Part shown: positions 40,768 to 49,969 of the stretch, piece by piece
Numbering within the stretch: the first letter of the stretch is position 1
How the letters are laid out: every line of letters begins with the position of its first letter
Assembly: GCF_964031085.1 (NCBI RefSeq)
Contig: NZ_OZ035001.1
Span: forward strand, 62,001 to 126,000
From: Spiroplasma endosymbiont of Asaphidion curtum
GTDB lineage: Bacteria; Bacillota_I; Bacilli_A; Mycoplasmatales; Nriv7
Direction of reading: 5' to 3'
Length of the DNA: 64,000 nt
Position numbers and translations under genes: made by a program
Notes under the pieces: generated by a model
What the model was told of the DNA's origin: nothing
The model's input: only the letters and a program-made list of their open reading frames with translations
Databases searched by the model: none

Positions 40768-40818
40768 ATTGAAATTTATATTACTGTAAAAAATATGCTC
40801 GTAAATAACTTTAAAAAA

Positions 40819-40848
40819 TAAAACTCTCCTAGATAAAGGAGAGTTTTA
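40819..40848 (-). terminator. frr terminator
   Basis: TAAAACTCTCCT and AGGAGAGTTTTA form a 12-bp stem, 6 bases after the frr stop. T-rich on both sides, so it could serve both strands. Confidence 0.8.
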
Positions 40849-40854
40849 TTTCCA

Positions 40855-41412
40855 TTAAATCGTCATTAATTCTTTTTCTTTTTCTAAAGCAATAACATCA
40901 GCCTTAGCAATATACTCATCAGTTAATTTTTGAATATCTTCTTGATAAGATTTAACATCATCTAAAGGCAATTTAGATTTTTTAATAATTTCATTAATAT
41001 CTCGTCTTAAATTACGAATCCGAACTCGCATTTCTTCAGTAATCTTTTTTACTTGCCGAACAAATTCTTTGCGTTTTTCTTCAGTTAATTGAGGGACATT
41101 CATTCTAATATAATCACCTTGGTCTTGCAATGAAACTTGCAAATTAGCTTTAGTAATAGCAGCAATAACTTGCTTAATAATACTTCGATCATAAGGTTTA
41201 ATAACAAGTTGTCGTCCTTCAACAACCGTAATTGCAGCAACTTGATTAACTGGAGTTAAACTACCATAATAATCTACCAAAACAGAAGCAAGAATTAAAG
41301 GATTAGCTCTTCCTGTACGAATCTTACTTAATTCATATCGTAAATTTTCTAAAACCTTTTTCATTTCTTCTTTTGTCTGTTCAATCTCTAATTGTAATTC
41401 CTCAATTAACAT
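40855..41412 (-). CDS. frr: Ribosome recycling factor
   Basis: A 185-residue RRF: LENLRYELSKIRTGRANPLIL near residues 21-41 and the C-terminal three-helix bundle (VRIRNLRRDINEIIKKSKL). RRF splits post-termination ribosomes with EF-G. It is 53 bases downstream of pyrH, the classic pair. GGAGAA precedes the ATG. Confidence 0.97.
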   Translation of the reverse strand: MLIEELQLEIEQTKEEMKKVLENLRYELSKIRTGRANPLILASVLVDYYGSLTPVNQVAAITVVEGRQLVIKPYDRSIIKQVIAAITKANLQVSLQDQGDYIRMNVPQLTEEKRKEFVRQVKKITEEMRVRIRNLRRDINEIIKKSKLPLDDVKSYQEDIQKLTDEYIAKADVIALEKEKELMTI

Positions 41413-41465
41413 TAATTATTCTCCTTATCTTTATTACTTTAATTTAATCCTATTTCTTAAAAACT

Positions 41466-42188
41466 TTAACTATTGTTACTACTAATAATAGTAATTTTAG
41501 TATTTTCTTGTAAGGCTTTAACAATATTATCTGGTTCATTAATATCAAACACAATAATCTTTAAATTAGCTTCCATACTCATTGTAATCGCTGTTAAATC
41601 CATTACTCGTAATTGTTTTTGTGTTATATCCTCATAAGTTAAAAACTTATAATGAGTAGCAGTATTATCAATTTTTGGATCAGCACTATAAACACCATCA
41701 ACACCATTTTTAGCCATTAATAAGACATCAGCTTTAATTTCCGCTGCTCGTAATGCTGCTGCGGTATCAGTTGTAAAATAAGGATATCCCGTTCCTGCTG
41801 CTAAAATAACAACATAACCCTTAGCTAATCGTGACAGACATTTTTTAAAATAATAAGGTTCACAAATTTTATTCATTTCAATTGATGACTGAATAATTAC
41901 TTTATCAAAGTTTTGATTTTTAAATTCAGCTTCTAAAGCTAAAGCATTCATTACCGTAGCTAACATCCCCATATAATCAGCATTAACCTTATCTAAACCA
42001 GCGATTTTAGCATTAACTCCTCTTCAAATGTTACCACCACCAACAACAACAGCAATTTCAATTCCTTCTTGTAATAAAGTAATAATTTGTTTAACAATAT
42101 TTTTCATTCGTTGTGGATCATAAATGCTAACACCCCCTAAAGCTTCACCACTAATTTTTAATAAACATCGCTTATATTTAAATTTCAT
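41466..42188 (-). CDS. pyrH: UMP kinase
   Basis: ATG 42188 gives 240 residues with one TGA-Trp (VVVGGGNIWRGVNA). Amino-acid-kinase motifs: LLKISGEALGG, VVVGGGN, ILAAGTGYPYFTTDTAA and DGVYSADP. It phosphorylates UMP to UDP. MITE M5 lies 27 bases upstream, cutting it off from tsf and rpsB, so its promoter must be new or lie in the MITE. Confidence 0.96.
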
Positions 42189-42214
42189 TATTCACACCTA
42201 CTTCTTTTCTCAAT

Positions 42215-42358
42215 AGACTTGGTACATAACCCTCAATTTTATCTACTATTTTGATAATATTATTTTCTAGATGAAGCACAAATATTAGATAAATATAAAG
42301 ATGAAAGTGAATTTTATAGTTTGGTAGGTGCAAAATGTTATAGTTATGTACCAAGTCT
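42215..42358. mobile_element. 144-bp MITE, copy M5
   Basis: Same ends as M1, directly upstream of pyrH. Read toward pyrH it contains TTGTGC and TATTAT 16 bases apart, a weak promoter-like pair. Confidence 0.86.
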
Positions 42359-42391
42359 AATATATATTTTATACGAGATTTTTTTAAATAA

Positions 42392-42429
42392 AAAGAAAAA
42401 CTTTAATTAAAATCTTAAAGTTTTTCTTT
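42392..42429 (-). terminator. Terminator of the 202-residue membrane protein gene
   Basis: AAAGAAAAACTTTAA and TTAAAGTTTTTCTTT form a 15-bp stem. The right part touches the first base of IS30-like copy B4, which now separates it from its gene. Confidence 0.7.
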
Positions 42430-43435
42430 GCTGAATTATACTTGTAAGTGCAAGTAAATAAAATTGCAAAAAATCTCATATAAAAATTTCATGATGCTAA
42501 GTTTATTTTAGAAAAAACAAAGCAAGGAGTTTTTATATGGGTTACAAACATCTTGGCATATATGAAAGAATTTATATTGAGAAGTCAATAGAAATAAAGA
42601 TAGTAATCATTATTTTTCATTAATTGCACAAAATAAAGCAGAAAACAGAAAACAATCACATGTTTATTTTCATAAGTTTAAAAATAGAGAATTAGTAAAA
42701 TATGTACAACAAAAATTACTATTAGGTTGATCGCCTGAACAAATTTATGGCAGAATTAAAAATTTTCATAAAGAATGAATTATTAGTTTTAAAACAATTT
42801 ACAATTGAATTTATTCTGGATTACTTGAAAAAGTTACTAATAAAAATTTAAGAAGAAAAGGTAAGAAACGAAAATCTCAAGAAAATCGCGGTAAATTTAA
42901 TGGTAAATCAATTAAAGAACGAAATATTAATGTTAATAATCGTATAACTGTTGGTCATTGAGAAGGTGATACTGTAGTATCATCACGAGGTAAAAGTAAA
43001 TCATGTTTAATAACTTTAGTTGAAAGAACATCAAGATTTACTTTAGCAATGTTAGTTGAAAATAGAACTACTAAAGTTGTTAACGAAAACATTAGCCATT
43101 ATTTATCAATTCTTCCAAATAATCTTGTTAAGACTATAACATTTGATAGGGGTAAAGAATTTTCTAATTGACAACAACTTGAAAAAAATTTAAATGTGAA
43201 AATTTATTTTGCTAATGCGTATTCGCCTTGACAAAGAGGTACTAATGAAAATACTAATGGTTTAATTAGAGAAAAATTTCCTAAAAAATTTAATTTTTCA
43301 AATACTACTAAAAATGCAGTTCATAAATTTATATTGTCTTTAAACCAAAGACCAAGAAAAATACTAAATTATCTTTCACCAATCGAATATTTGGTTAGAA
43401 AAATAATTTAGTTGCACTTAACTTTACAATTTGGC
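42430..43435 (+). mobile_element. IS30-family element, deleted copy B4
   Basis: GCTGAATTA start, TTTGGC end, 1006 bp instead of 1082. The inverted ends are intact, so it could be moved in trans. Confidence 0.9.
42537..43411 (+). pseudogene. IS30-family transposase with 76-bp deletion (B4)
   Basis: After MGYKHLGIYERIYIE, 76 bases covering the helix-turn-helix are missing. The break lies between two GAGA motifs. The deletion shifts the frame, so the protein stops after about 28 residues. The DDE region downstream is unaltered but cannot be translated from the normal start. Confidence 0.9.
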
Positions 43436-43449
43436 CTTTTAAAATATTA

Positions 43450-44058
43450 TTACTTTTCTTTTTTTGAACGCACCTTTTTAAGTGGTTTTTTGTTAAGCAG
43501 ATTATTTTCTTCTAAATTCATTACCTTATGAATATAATCTTGATAATTTTCCAAAATAAATTTTGTTGTTAAACTTTTTTTATTTCAACTAATTTTTCTT
43601 TTTGCTCTAGAACCTTCAATAAACCGAACTGTTAAATAATCATTTTCATTCTCATTTATTTCATAAATTTTTTCAATTCGAATCTTTCGCCCAAAAAGAA
43701 AAACAAATTGTTTCGTAAACTTAACAGCTAAATAATCAGAAACTAAAATACAATAAACGACAGTAAAAATAAGTAAAGCAAAATTTATTGTTAATAAACT
43801 AATAGCAAATTTATCATCTGATGATAAATTATCACTAATGGAAAAATTATATGTTTTACTAGTAATTGCTAATATTAATGTTGTTAACTGTAAAGGTAAA
43901 TTCATTACAATAATTGTTAATAAAATCAATGATTGTTTCTTATTTCAAAATCCTACTTTTGATGCAACTTTGTTAAACATTGTAAAACTACCAATAATTA
44001 TTGCTATCAAACCAAAATAAAATGCAAATAAGAAATAAACTATTACTGATAAATACAC
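43450..44058 (-). CDS. Membrane protein between tsf and pyrH
   Basis: GTG 44058 lies 9 bases after AGGAGG and gives 202 residues; ATG 43980 is a weaker alternative. Four hydrophobic spans: VIVYFLFAFYFGLIAIIIG, ILLTIIVMNLPLQLTTLILA, LLTINFALLIFTVVYCILVS and a short segment after. The C-terminal 90 residues are basic. Two TGA-Trp. Not a family I recognise. Position suggests it belongs to the rpsB-tsf-pyrH operon. Confidence 0.7.
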
Positions 44059-44120
44059 TTAATTATGCCTCCTTTATTTTATCTTTATTTCAATGCTAAT
44101 GTAGCACTAATTAATAAAAA

Positions 44121-44963
44121 TTAATCAATTTTAATAATTCCTTCGCCAACTTCATAACGATACATTACTAAAACTTTTGTATTATGCATTATAAGAATTT
44201 CTTGAACTTTTTTCTTTTCATCAAACATAAAGGGTTGATCTAATAAAGAATATTCCACTAATTGCTTATCTAAACGACCTTGCTTAATTTTCTCCAAAAT
44301 TTCTGGTGGTTTATTTTCTGTTGCCATTTGACTATTAATAATATCCATTTCCTTATTAATAAAATCTTGAGGAATATCTTCGCGACTAATAAAAGCAGGT
44401 TTTGAAGCCACAACATGCATCGCAATTTTTTTAGCAATATCATTATCAACTTGCCCTTGTAATTTAACTAAACTAGCAATACGATAATTACCATAATTAT
44501 ATCCCACTAATGTCTCTTGATCACTTTTAGTAATAATCGTAAAACGACGAATACTAATCTTTTCACCTAATTTATATGTTGCCTCATTTAATAAATCATT
44601 AACAGTAATATTTTCTTCATTTTTTAACAATAATCCCACTTCTAAATTAAGTGGTTGATGTTTCAAAAATAAAGTTAAAATATTATCTAATAATTCAAGA
44701 AATAATTTATTTTTAGCAACAAAATCAGTTTCACAGTTTAATTCTAAAATAATCGCTATATCATCAGCAACTAAAACTTTTGATAATCCCTCAGTATTAA
44801 TTCTTGCTTGTTTAGCTTGTGCCTTTGCAATACCATTTGTTCTTAATCATTGAATCGCTGCTTCAATATTGCCATTACTAGCCTCTAATGCTTTTTTGCA
44901 ATCCAAAAGTCCAACACTAGTACGGTCACGTAAACTTTTAATCATTTCCATTGTTATTGGCAT
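44121..44963 (-). CDS. tsf: Elongation factor Ts
   Basis: 280 residues starting [20 protein letters not shown] then DCKKALEASNGN, with ELNCETDFVAKN, the TDFV motif that inserts into EF-Tu. It recycles EF-Tu-GDP. The ATG overlaps the rpsB stop (TAATG). Confidence 0.97.
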
Positions 44964-45772
44964 TATTCTTTAGTTCCTTTCGCACCATCATTTTTTTTAA
45001 CAATTTCTGCTTCTTTTTTACTTGGAGAAATAACTGCTGGGACTGATTCAGCACTAGCATTAGTTTGTAGTTTTTCTTCTTTAACAATAGTTAAATCAGT
45101 AGCTTCAATAATAGCATCAGCAACTAATGATGAAATTAAAGCAATTGTTTTAGCAGCATCATCATTTCCAGGAATTGGATAACTAATACCATCAGGATCA
45201 CTATTAGTATCACAAATAGCAATAATAGGAATATTTAACTTCAATGCTTCTTTAATTGCATTGTGTTCAACATTAGTATCAATAACAAATATTGCTTGGG
45301 GTAATGCTCGCATATGGCGAATTCCACTTAAAAACTTATCTAATTTCTCTTTATCTTTTTGAATTAAAATTTGCTCTTTTTTTGGTAAAACAGATAACTC
45401 CGTAGTTTTTTCTCGTCGTTCAATATTTCATAATTTTTTAACACTTTTTTGAATTGTTCTTAAATTAGTTAAAGTTCCCCCAAGTCATCGTTTATTAACA
45501 TAAAAAGAATTACTTCTTACTGCTTGTTCTTTAATAATATTTTGAGCTTGTTTCTTAGTACCAACAAAAATAATTTTTCCACCAGTTTTAGTTATTGATT
45601 TAACAAACTCTAAAGCTTCTTCTAACTTAATCATTGTTTTATGTAAATCAATAATATAAACTCCACTTTTTTCAGTGAAAATATACTTTTTCATCTTGGG
45701 ATTTCATCTTTTAGTTTGATGACCAAAATGAGTCCCCGCTTCTAATAACTTTTCCTTAGTAACACTTGCCAT
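44963..45772 (-). CDS. rpsB: 30S ribosomal protein S2
   Basis: 269 residues starting [20 protein letters not shown] with three TGA-Trp ([25 protein letters not shown]). [19 protein letters not shown] is the typical S2 block. The last 45 residues are polar and variable. S2 is added late to the 30S. Confidence 0.97.
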
Positions 45773-45885
45773 ATTTATTTCCTTTCGTTTTTCTTCCATA
45801 TCCTTCTAACATTAATCACTTAATTTAAATAAGCACTAGACTAATGAATCCACATATGTGTTGCTTTTAAAATATTAGCAAATAA

Positions 45886-45891
45886 ATTATA
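45886..45891 (-). promoter_or_regulatory. -10 element of the rpsB-tsf promoter
   Basis: Minus-strand TGTGTTATAAT, an extended -10, 114 bases before the rpsB start. The leader contains the palindrome CACATATGTG (45851-45860), which could be an S2 autoregulation site; that is only a possibility. Confidence 0.5.
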
Positions 45892-45931
45892 ACACATTTA
45901 TATTAAATCAATTTCACCAGTTTTATTTAAC

Positions 45932-45953
45932 GGTCGCGTTTAGTTTTCTTAGG
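45932..45953. other. Solo virus-like terminal repeat
   Basis: GGTCGCGTTTAGTTTTCTTA followed by GG, the same end as the 305-bp elements. The remaining bases to 46071 show no gene. It marks an old insertion upstream of rpsB. Confidence 0.5.
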
Positions 45954-46071
45954 TATTGCTTTGAAGAAGCAAAACAATCAGCTAATTATATTATTTAATT
46001 ACTAAACTAACCCTGCCTTTCTTGTTATTGTCCTTTTTATTCATTACCATTCTATCATATTATTGAAGTCT

Positions 46072-47037
46072 ATTGTCTTTAAACCAAAGACAATATAAAT
46101 TTATGAACTGCATTTTTAGTAGTATTTGAAAAATTAAATTTTTTAGGAAATTTTTCTCTAATTAAACCATTAGTATTTTCATTAGTACCTCTTTGTCAAG
46201 GCGAATACGCATTAGCAAAATAAATTTTCACATTTAAATTTTTTTCAAGTTGTTGTCAATTAGAAAATTCTTTACCCCTATCAAATGTTATAGTCTTAAC
46301 AAGATTATTTGGAAGAATTGATAAATAATGGCTAATGTTTTCGTTAACAACTTTAGTAGTTCTATTTTCAACTAACATTGCTAAAGTAAATCTTGATGTT
46401 CTTTCAACTAAAATTATTAAACATGATTTACTTTTACCTCGTGATGATACTACAGTATCACCTTCTCAATGACCAACAGTTATACGATTATTAACATTAA
46501 TATTTCGTTCTTTAATTGATTTACCATTAAATTTACCGCGATTTTCTTGAGATTTTCGTTTCTTACCTTTTCTTCTTAAATTTTTATTAGTAACTTTTTC
46601 AAGTAATCCAGAATAAATTCAATTGTAAATTGTTTTAAAACTAATAATTCATTCTTTATGAAAATTTTTAATTCTGCCATAAATTTGTTCAGGCGATCAA
46701 CCTAATAGTAATTTTTGTTGTACATATTTTACTAATTCTCTATTTTTAAACTTATGAAAATAAACATGTGATTGTTTTCTGTTTTCTGCTTTATTTTGTG
46801 CAATTAATGAAAAATAATGATTACTATCTTTATTTCTATTGACTTCTCGAATAATAGTACTAATACTTCGATTAAGATTTTTAGCTATTTCACTAATTTT
46901 TACTTTAAACTTCAATTGATTCTCAATATAAATTCTTTCATATATGCCAAGATGTTTGTAACCCATATAAAAACTCCTTGCTTTGTTTTTTCTAAAATAA
47001 ACTTAGCATCATGAAATTTTTATATGAGATTTTTGCA
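46072..47037 (-). mobile_element. IS30-family element, both ends damaged (B5)
   Basis: The right side stops at TATATGAGATTTTTGCA where B6 begins. The left side ends in a perfect palindrome ATTGTCTTT-AAACC-AAAGACAAT (46072-46094). In intact copies the centre is GGTTT, so the sequence folds back on itself, an inversion junction. Neither terminal repeat is left. Confidence 0.82.
46079..46966 (-). pseudogene. IS30-family transposase lacking C-terminus (B5)
   Basis: Starts like the others; DDE motifs present. It stops at 46079 after HKFILSLV because of the fold-back, giving 295 instead of 316 residues. One substitution (Val to Ile in TLVERTS region). Confidence 0.8.
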
Positions 47038-48119
47038 GCCAAATTGTAAAGTTAAGTGCAACTAAATTATTTTTCTAACCAAATATTCGATTGGTGAAAG
47101 ATAATTTAGTATTTTTCTTGGTCTTTGGTTTAAAGACAATATAAATTTATGAACTGCATTTTTAGTAGTATTTGAAAAATTAAATTTTTTAGGAAATTTT
47201 TCTCTAATTAAACCATTAGTATTTTCATTAGTACCTCTTTGTCAAGGCGAATACGCATTAGCAAAATAAATTTTCACATTTAAATTTTTTTCAAGTTGTT
47301 GTCAATTAGAAAATTCTTTACCCCTATCAAATGTTATAGTCTTAACAAGATTATTTGGAAGAATTGATAAATAATGGCTAATGTTTTCGTTAACAACTTT
47401 AGTAGTTCTATTTTCAACTAACATTGCTAAAGTAAATCTTGATGTTCTTTCAACTAAAGTTATTAAACATGATTTACTTTTACCTCGTGATGATACTACA
47501 GTATCACCTTCTCAATGACCAACAGTTATACGATTATTAACATTAATATTTCGTTCTTTAATTGATTTACCATTAAATTTACCGCGATTTTCTTGAGATT
47601 TTCGTTTCTTACCTTTTCTTCTTAAATTTTTATTAGTAACTTTTTCAAGTAATCCAGAATAAATTCAATTGTAAATTGTTTTAAAACTAATAATTCATTC
47701 TTTATGAAAATTTTTAATTCTGCCATAAATTTGTTCAGGCGATCAACCTAATAGTAATTTTTGTTGTACATATTTTACTAATTCTCTATTTTTAAACTTA
47801 TGAAAATAAACATGTGATTGTTTTCTGTTTTCTGCTTTATTTTGTGCAATTAATGAAAAATAATGATTACTATCTTTATTTCTATTGACTTCTCGAATAA
47901 TAGTACTAATACTTCGATTAAGATTTTTAGCTATTTCACTAATTTTTACTTTAAACTTCAATTGATTCTCAATATAAATTCTTTCATATATGCCAAGATG
48001 TTTGTAACCCATATAAAAACTCCTTGCTTTGTTTTTTCTAAAATAAACTTAGCATCATGAAATTTTTATATGAGATTTTTTGCAATTTTATTTACTTGCA
48101 CTTACAAGTATAATTCAGC
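47038..48119 (-). mobile_element. IS30-family element, copy B6
   Basis: Complete, 1082 bp, between B5 and the plectrovirus remnant. Its right end cuts a viral coat-type gene. Confidence 0.92.
47062..48012 (-). CDS. IS30-family transposase (B6)
   Basis: Intact 316-residue frame with HTH, HWEGD, TFDRG and RGTNEN motifs. Confidence 0.92.
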
Positions 48120-48353
48120 GAATATTGCCAAAATAAATGGAAAAATGAATATTCAGTAGTCAGCAAAGAAGTTACCGACTTGTGGCATATTAACAACAAT
48201 AATTTCTCACATTTTAGTAAATGCTGTTATAATCGCATTTCATAATTTAGTCATCGCGTCACTAGCTGTTATTTTTTCTACTGTTGCTGGTGCATCGGCC
48301 AAGAAAGTTTGTTTAATTTGTTCTCAATTAAATTCTTTTAAGTTTATTGTCAT
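48120..48353 (-). pseudogene. Fused viral coat-type gene
   Basis: MTINLKEFNWEQIKQTF (start of the gene at 56703) runs directly into ITASDAMTKLWNAIITAFTK (body of the gene at 57099). The intervening gene for the basic protein is absent. The frame is open over 78 codons and is cut by B6 within FILAIF. Either an internal deletion or an older gene arrangement. Confidence 0.7.
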
Positions 48354-48356
48354 TTT

Positions 48357-48517
48357 TTATCTCCCAAAAATCATTTTTATTGGTAAATACATAATTGAAA
48401 TTAGTGTGAAAAGAAAAGTAATGATAATAATTAATCCGGCAATAAACGCAACTTGTGCAGGCATTTTTCTATCGGAACAAACAGTTTTAAAAATTCCATA
48501 ATAATTTCTCAAAACAT
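48357..48517 (-). pseudogene. Viral small membrane protein, frameshifted
   Basis: Matches 56538-56699 but has GAAAAATGCC (five A) instead of GAAAAAATGCC. The loss of one A shifts the frame before the membrane span IIIITFLFTLISIMYLPI. Confidence 0.75.
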
Positions 48518-48738
48518 TATTTTTTATTCTCATTATTTTCTTTTGAATTAGGAGCTTTAACTCATTCTTCAAAGCGAGCAATAAATACTTTTTTGTCTTT
48601 TGTGAAATTACCAGTATTATTTTTAATGACATTTTTATATTTAATTCTAATTTTTATTTTGGCATAAATTTTATAAGCAAAATATGCCAATAGCATTATG
48701 CAAATGATAATAAATATTATTCCAATCGCAATATTCAT
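48517..48738 (-). CDS. Viral 73-residue membrane protein
   Basis: MNIAIGIIFIIICIMLLAYF is a membrane anchor, followed by a basic cytosolic tail with TGA-Trp in EEWVKAPNS. Near-identical to 56317-56538. Its stop overlaps the next start (TAATG). Confidence 0.7.
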
Positions 48739-48740
48739 TT

Positions 48741-49067
48741 TTAAACTCCTTTAAAATAGTTATAATTTATATCTTTTTTGTTGTTTTCTTTTTCGGCAAT
48801 GAAAAAACCTAATAATTCTTGTCCCTTAATTAATTTGGTTTCATTTTCTTTTTGATTAATTGAAATTACTTGATATTTACTATCTTTTATTATTCCAATG
48901 CAAATTGAATTTTCGTATTTTCCTTTATAAACAAATCGTTTTGGAAACCAAATACCGATTTGTTCATTAAATCACGGAATTTTTGGTGCTTTAATAAGCA
49001 TTGCGTTTTGTGTTTCTTTTAAGAGATATTTTTTAGTATTTAAGAAAATGTTTTCAATATTTTTCAT
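48741..49067 (-). CDS. Viral 108-residue soluble protein
   Basis: Homologue of 55988-56314 with about eight substitutions (MKNIENIFLNTKKYLL). Intact. By position it could be the ssDNA-binding protein of the virus. Confidence 0.65.
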
Positions 49068-49560
49068 AGTAAATTACCTTTCTTATGAATAAACTAAGTT
49101 ATATTAACTAAGTTAGTTAACTTAGTTTTTTAAACACTTATATATCGCAGATTTAAGTGTTTAACAAGCTTTGTTAGTAAATTTTGTTTTTTTAATTAGA
49201 TAAAGATTTTAATAATTTTAAACTTAGTATACCCCTATAAATAGAAATTTCTACACTAGACTTGGAACTAATTTAATAGCGTGTATATTTTTAGGAAATC
49301 CACCCATTCATTTTTTTATTGCAAAACGAAACAAATTGCTATAGCTAATAGGGTGTTATCTATTAACTGATAAACTTCTTTTGGTTATGGCGACCACTCA
49401 CAATTTATCGTGCTTTAATACATACCAACATTATTAACTCACTTGTATTTAATTTTTAAAGAACAAATTTTTAACACCTTATAAAATAAAAAGACAATCA
49501 TTACTGACTGTCTTAATACTTATTCAAATATTTGTCCACCTAACAAAACTTTATGCGTCC
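49068..49560. other. Viral non-coding region (copy 1)
   Basis: No ORF. Holds the 10-bp inverted repeat AACTAAGTTA/TAACTTAGTT (49106-49127), the hairpin AAACACTTA/TAAGTGTTT (49132-49162), a terminator-like AAAGACAATC stem (49489-49516) and the viral end. All are kept in the copy at 55478-55987. Confidence 0.6.
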
Positions 49561-49584
49561 TTGCAATCTTAAAAAAACAAAATA

Positions 49585-49608
49585 AAAATACGAAATTATT
49601 CGTATTTT
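49585..49608 (-). terminator. ptsH terminator
   Basis: AAAATACGAA and TTCGTATTTT stem with T-rich minus-strand tail, 5 bases after ptsH. Confidence 0.8.
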
Positions 49609-49612
49609 TAAA

Positions 49613-49876
49613 TTAAACCAATTTATTATCTTTCATTGCTCTTTTAATGCCAGCAATCGCAACATCAGCATCTTTACCAATTGCTTCAATTTCTACTTCT
49701 GTTCCCGTTTTAACTCCTAAAGCCATAATATTCATAATTGACTTTAAATTTCCTTCACGACCATTAACTTTAATTTTAATAGTAGAACTATATTTTGAAG
49801 CTTTTTTAACAACAATCGCAGCAGGTCGTGCATGCATCCCAATTGGATCAGTAATTTTAGCTTTAAATGATGACAT
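49613..49876 (-). CDS. ptsH: Phosphocarrier protein HPr
   Basis: 87 residues. Catalytic His in DPIGMHARPAA (His15) and regulatory Ser in NLKSIMNIMALG (Ser46). It passes phosphate from enzyme I to sugar-specific PTS enzymes. Monocistronic, with its own terminator; AGGAG upstream. Confidence 0.97.
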   Translation of the reverse strand: MSSFKAKITDPIGMHARPAAIVVKKASKYSSTIKIKVNGREGNLKSIMNIMALGVKTGTEVEIEAIGKDADVAIAGIKRAMKDNKLV

Positions 49877-49969
49877 TTTTATTTCTCCTTTAATTTTTTT
49901 ACATCAATAAATAATAAATTAATAAATGTAAGTTAATACTAACATAAACGGCAATTAAAAACTAGATAT

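Larger units (their letters stand above)
39926..40808 (+). pseudogene. Membrane protein gene split by two MITEs
   Basis: From ATG 39926 (MTNRNIVFTVTTVRLIFNII) the frame reaches YPNSLTG at 40030 and is cut by a 244-bp element. It continues in a new frame after 40283 (SNRANAYDEIKIILEKCL) with spans such as FITFVTFSIIFISLQIFSYF and IAIVLFSISLLALILLTLVA. It is cut again at 40624 by MITE M4 and ends YYWNLYYCKKYARK at TAA 40808. Removing element plus one TTAACTGGA copy (253 bases), and MITE plus one TA (144 bases), restores one frame of about 160 residues. Function unknown. Confidence 0.75.
48120..49560 (-). mobile_element. Decayed plectrovirus (SpV1-type) fragment
   Basis: Colinear on the minus strand with 55478-57300. 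Outer end at 49560 is the complement of GGACGCATAAAG; the inner end is cut by B6. It contains two intact small genes, one frameshifted gene, one fused gene and the viral non-coding region. Confidence 0.85.

Noticed and set aside
40607-40789. 60-codon + strand ORF over MITE M4
   Set aside because: It is the MITE read through; the real coding sequence around it is the split membrane protein.
45851-45860. CACATATGTG palindrome in the rpsB leader as an operator
   Set aside because: A 10-base palindrome in AT-rich DNA is weak evidence and no second site is present.
49255-49265. AGACTTGG motif in the viral non-coding region, like the C-type tips
   Set aside because: Only eight bases match and the equivalent viral copy shows a normal viral sequence there, so it is chance.
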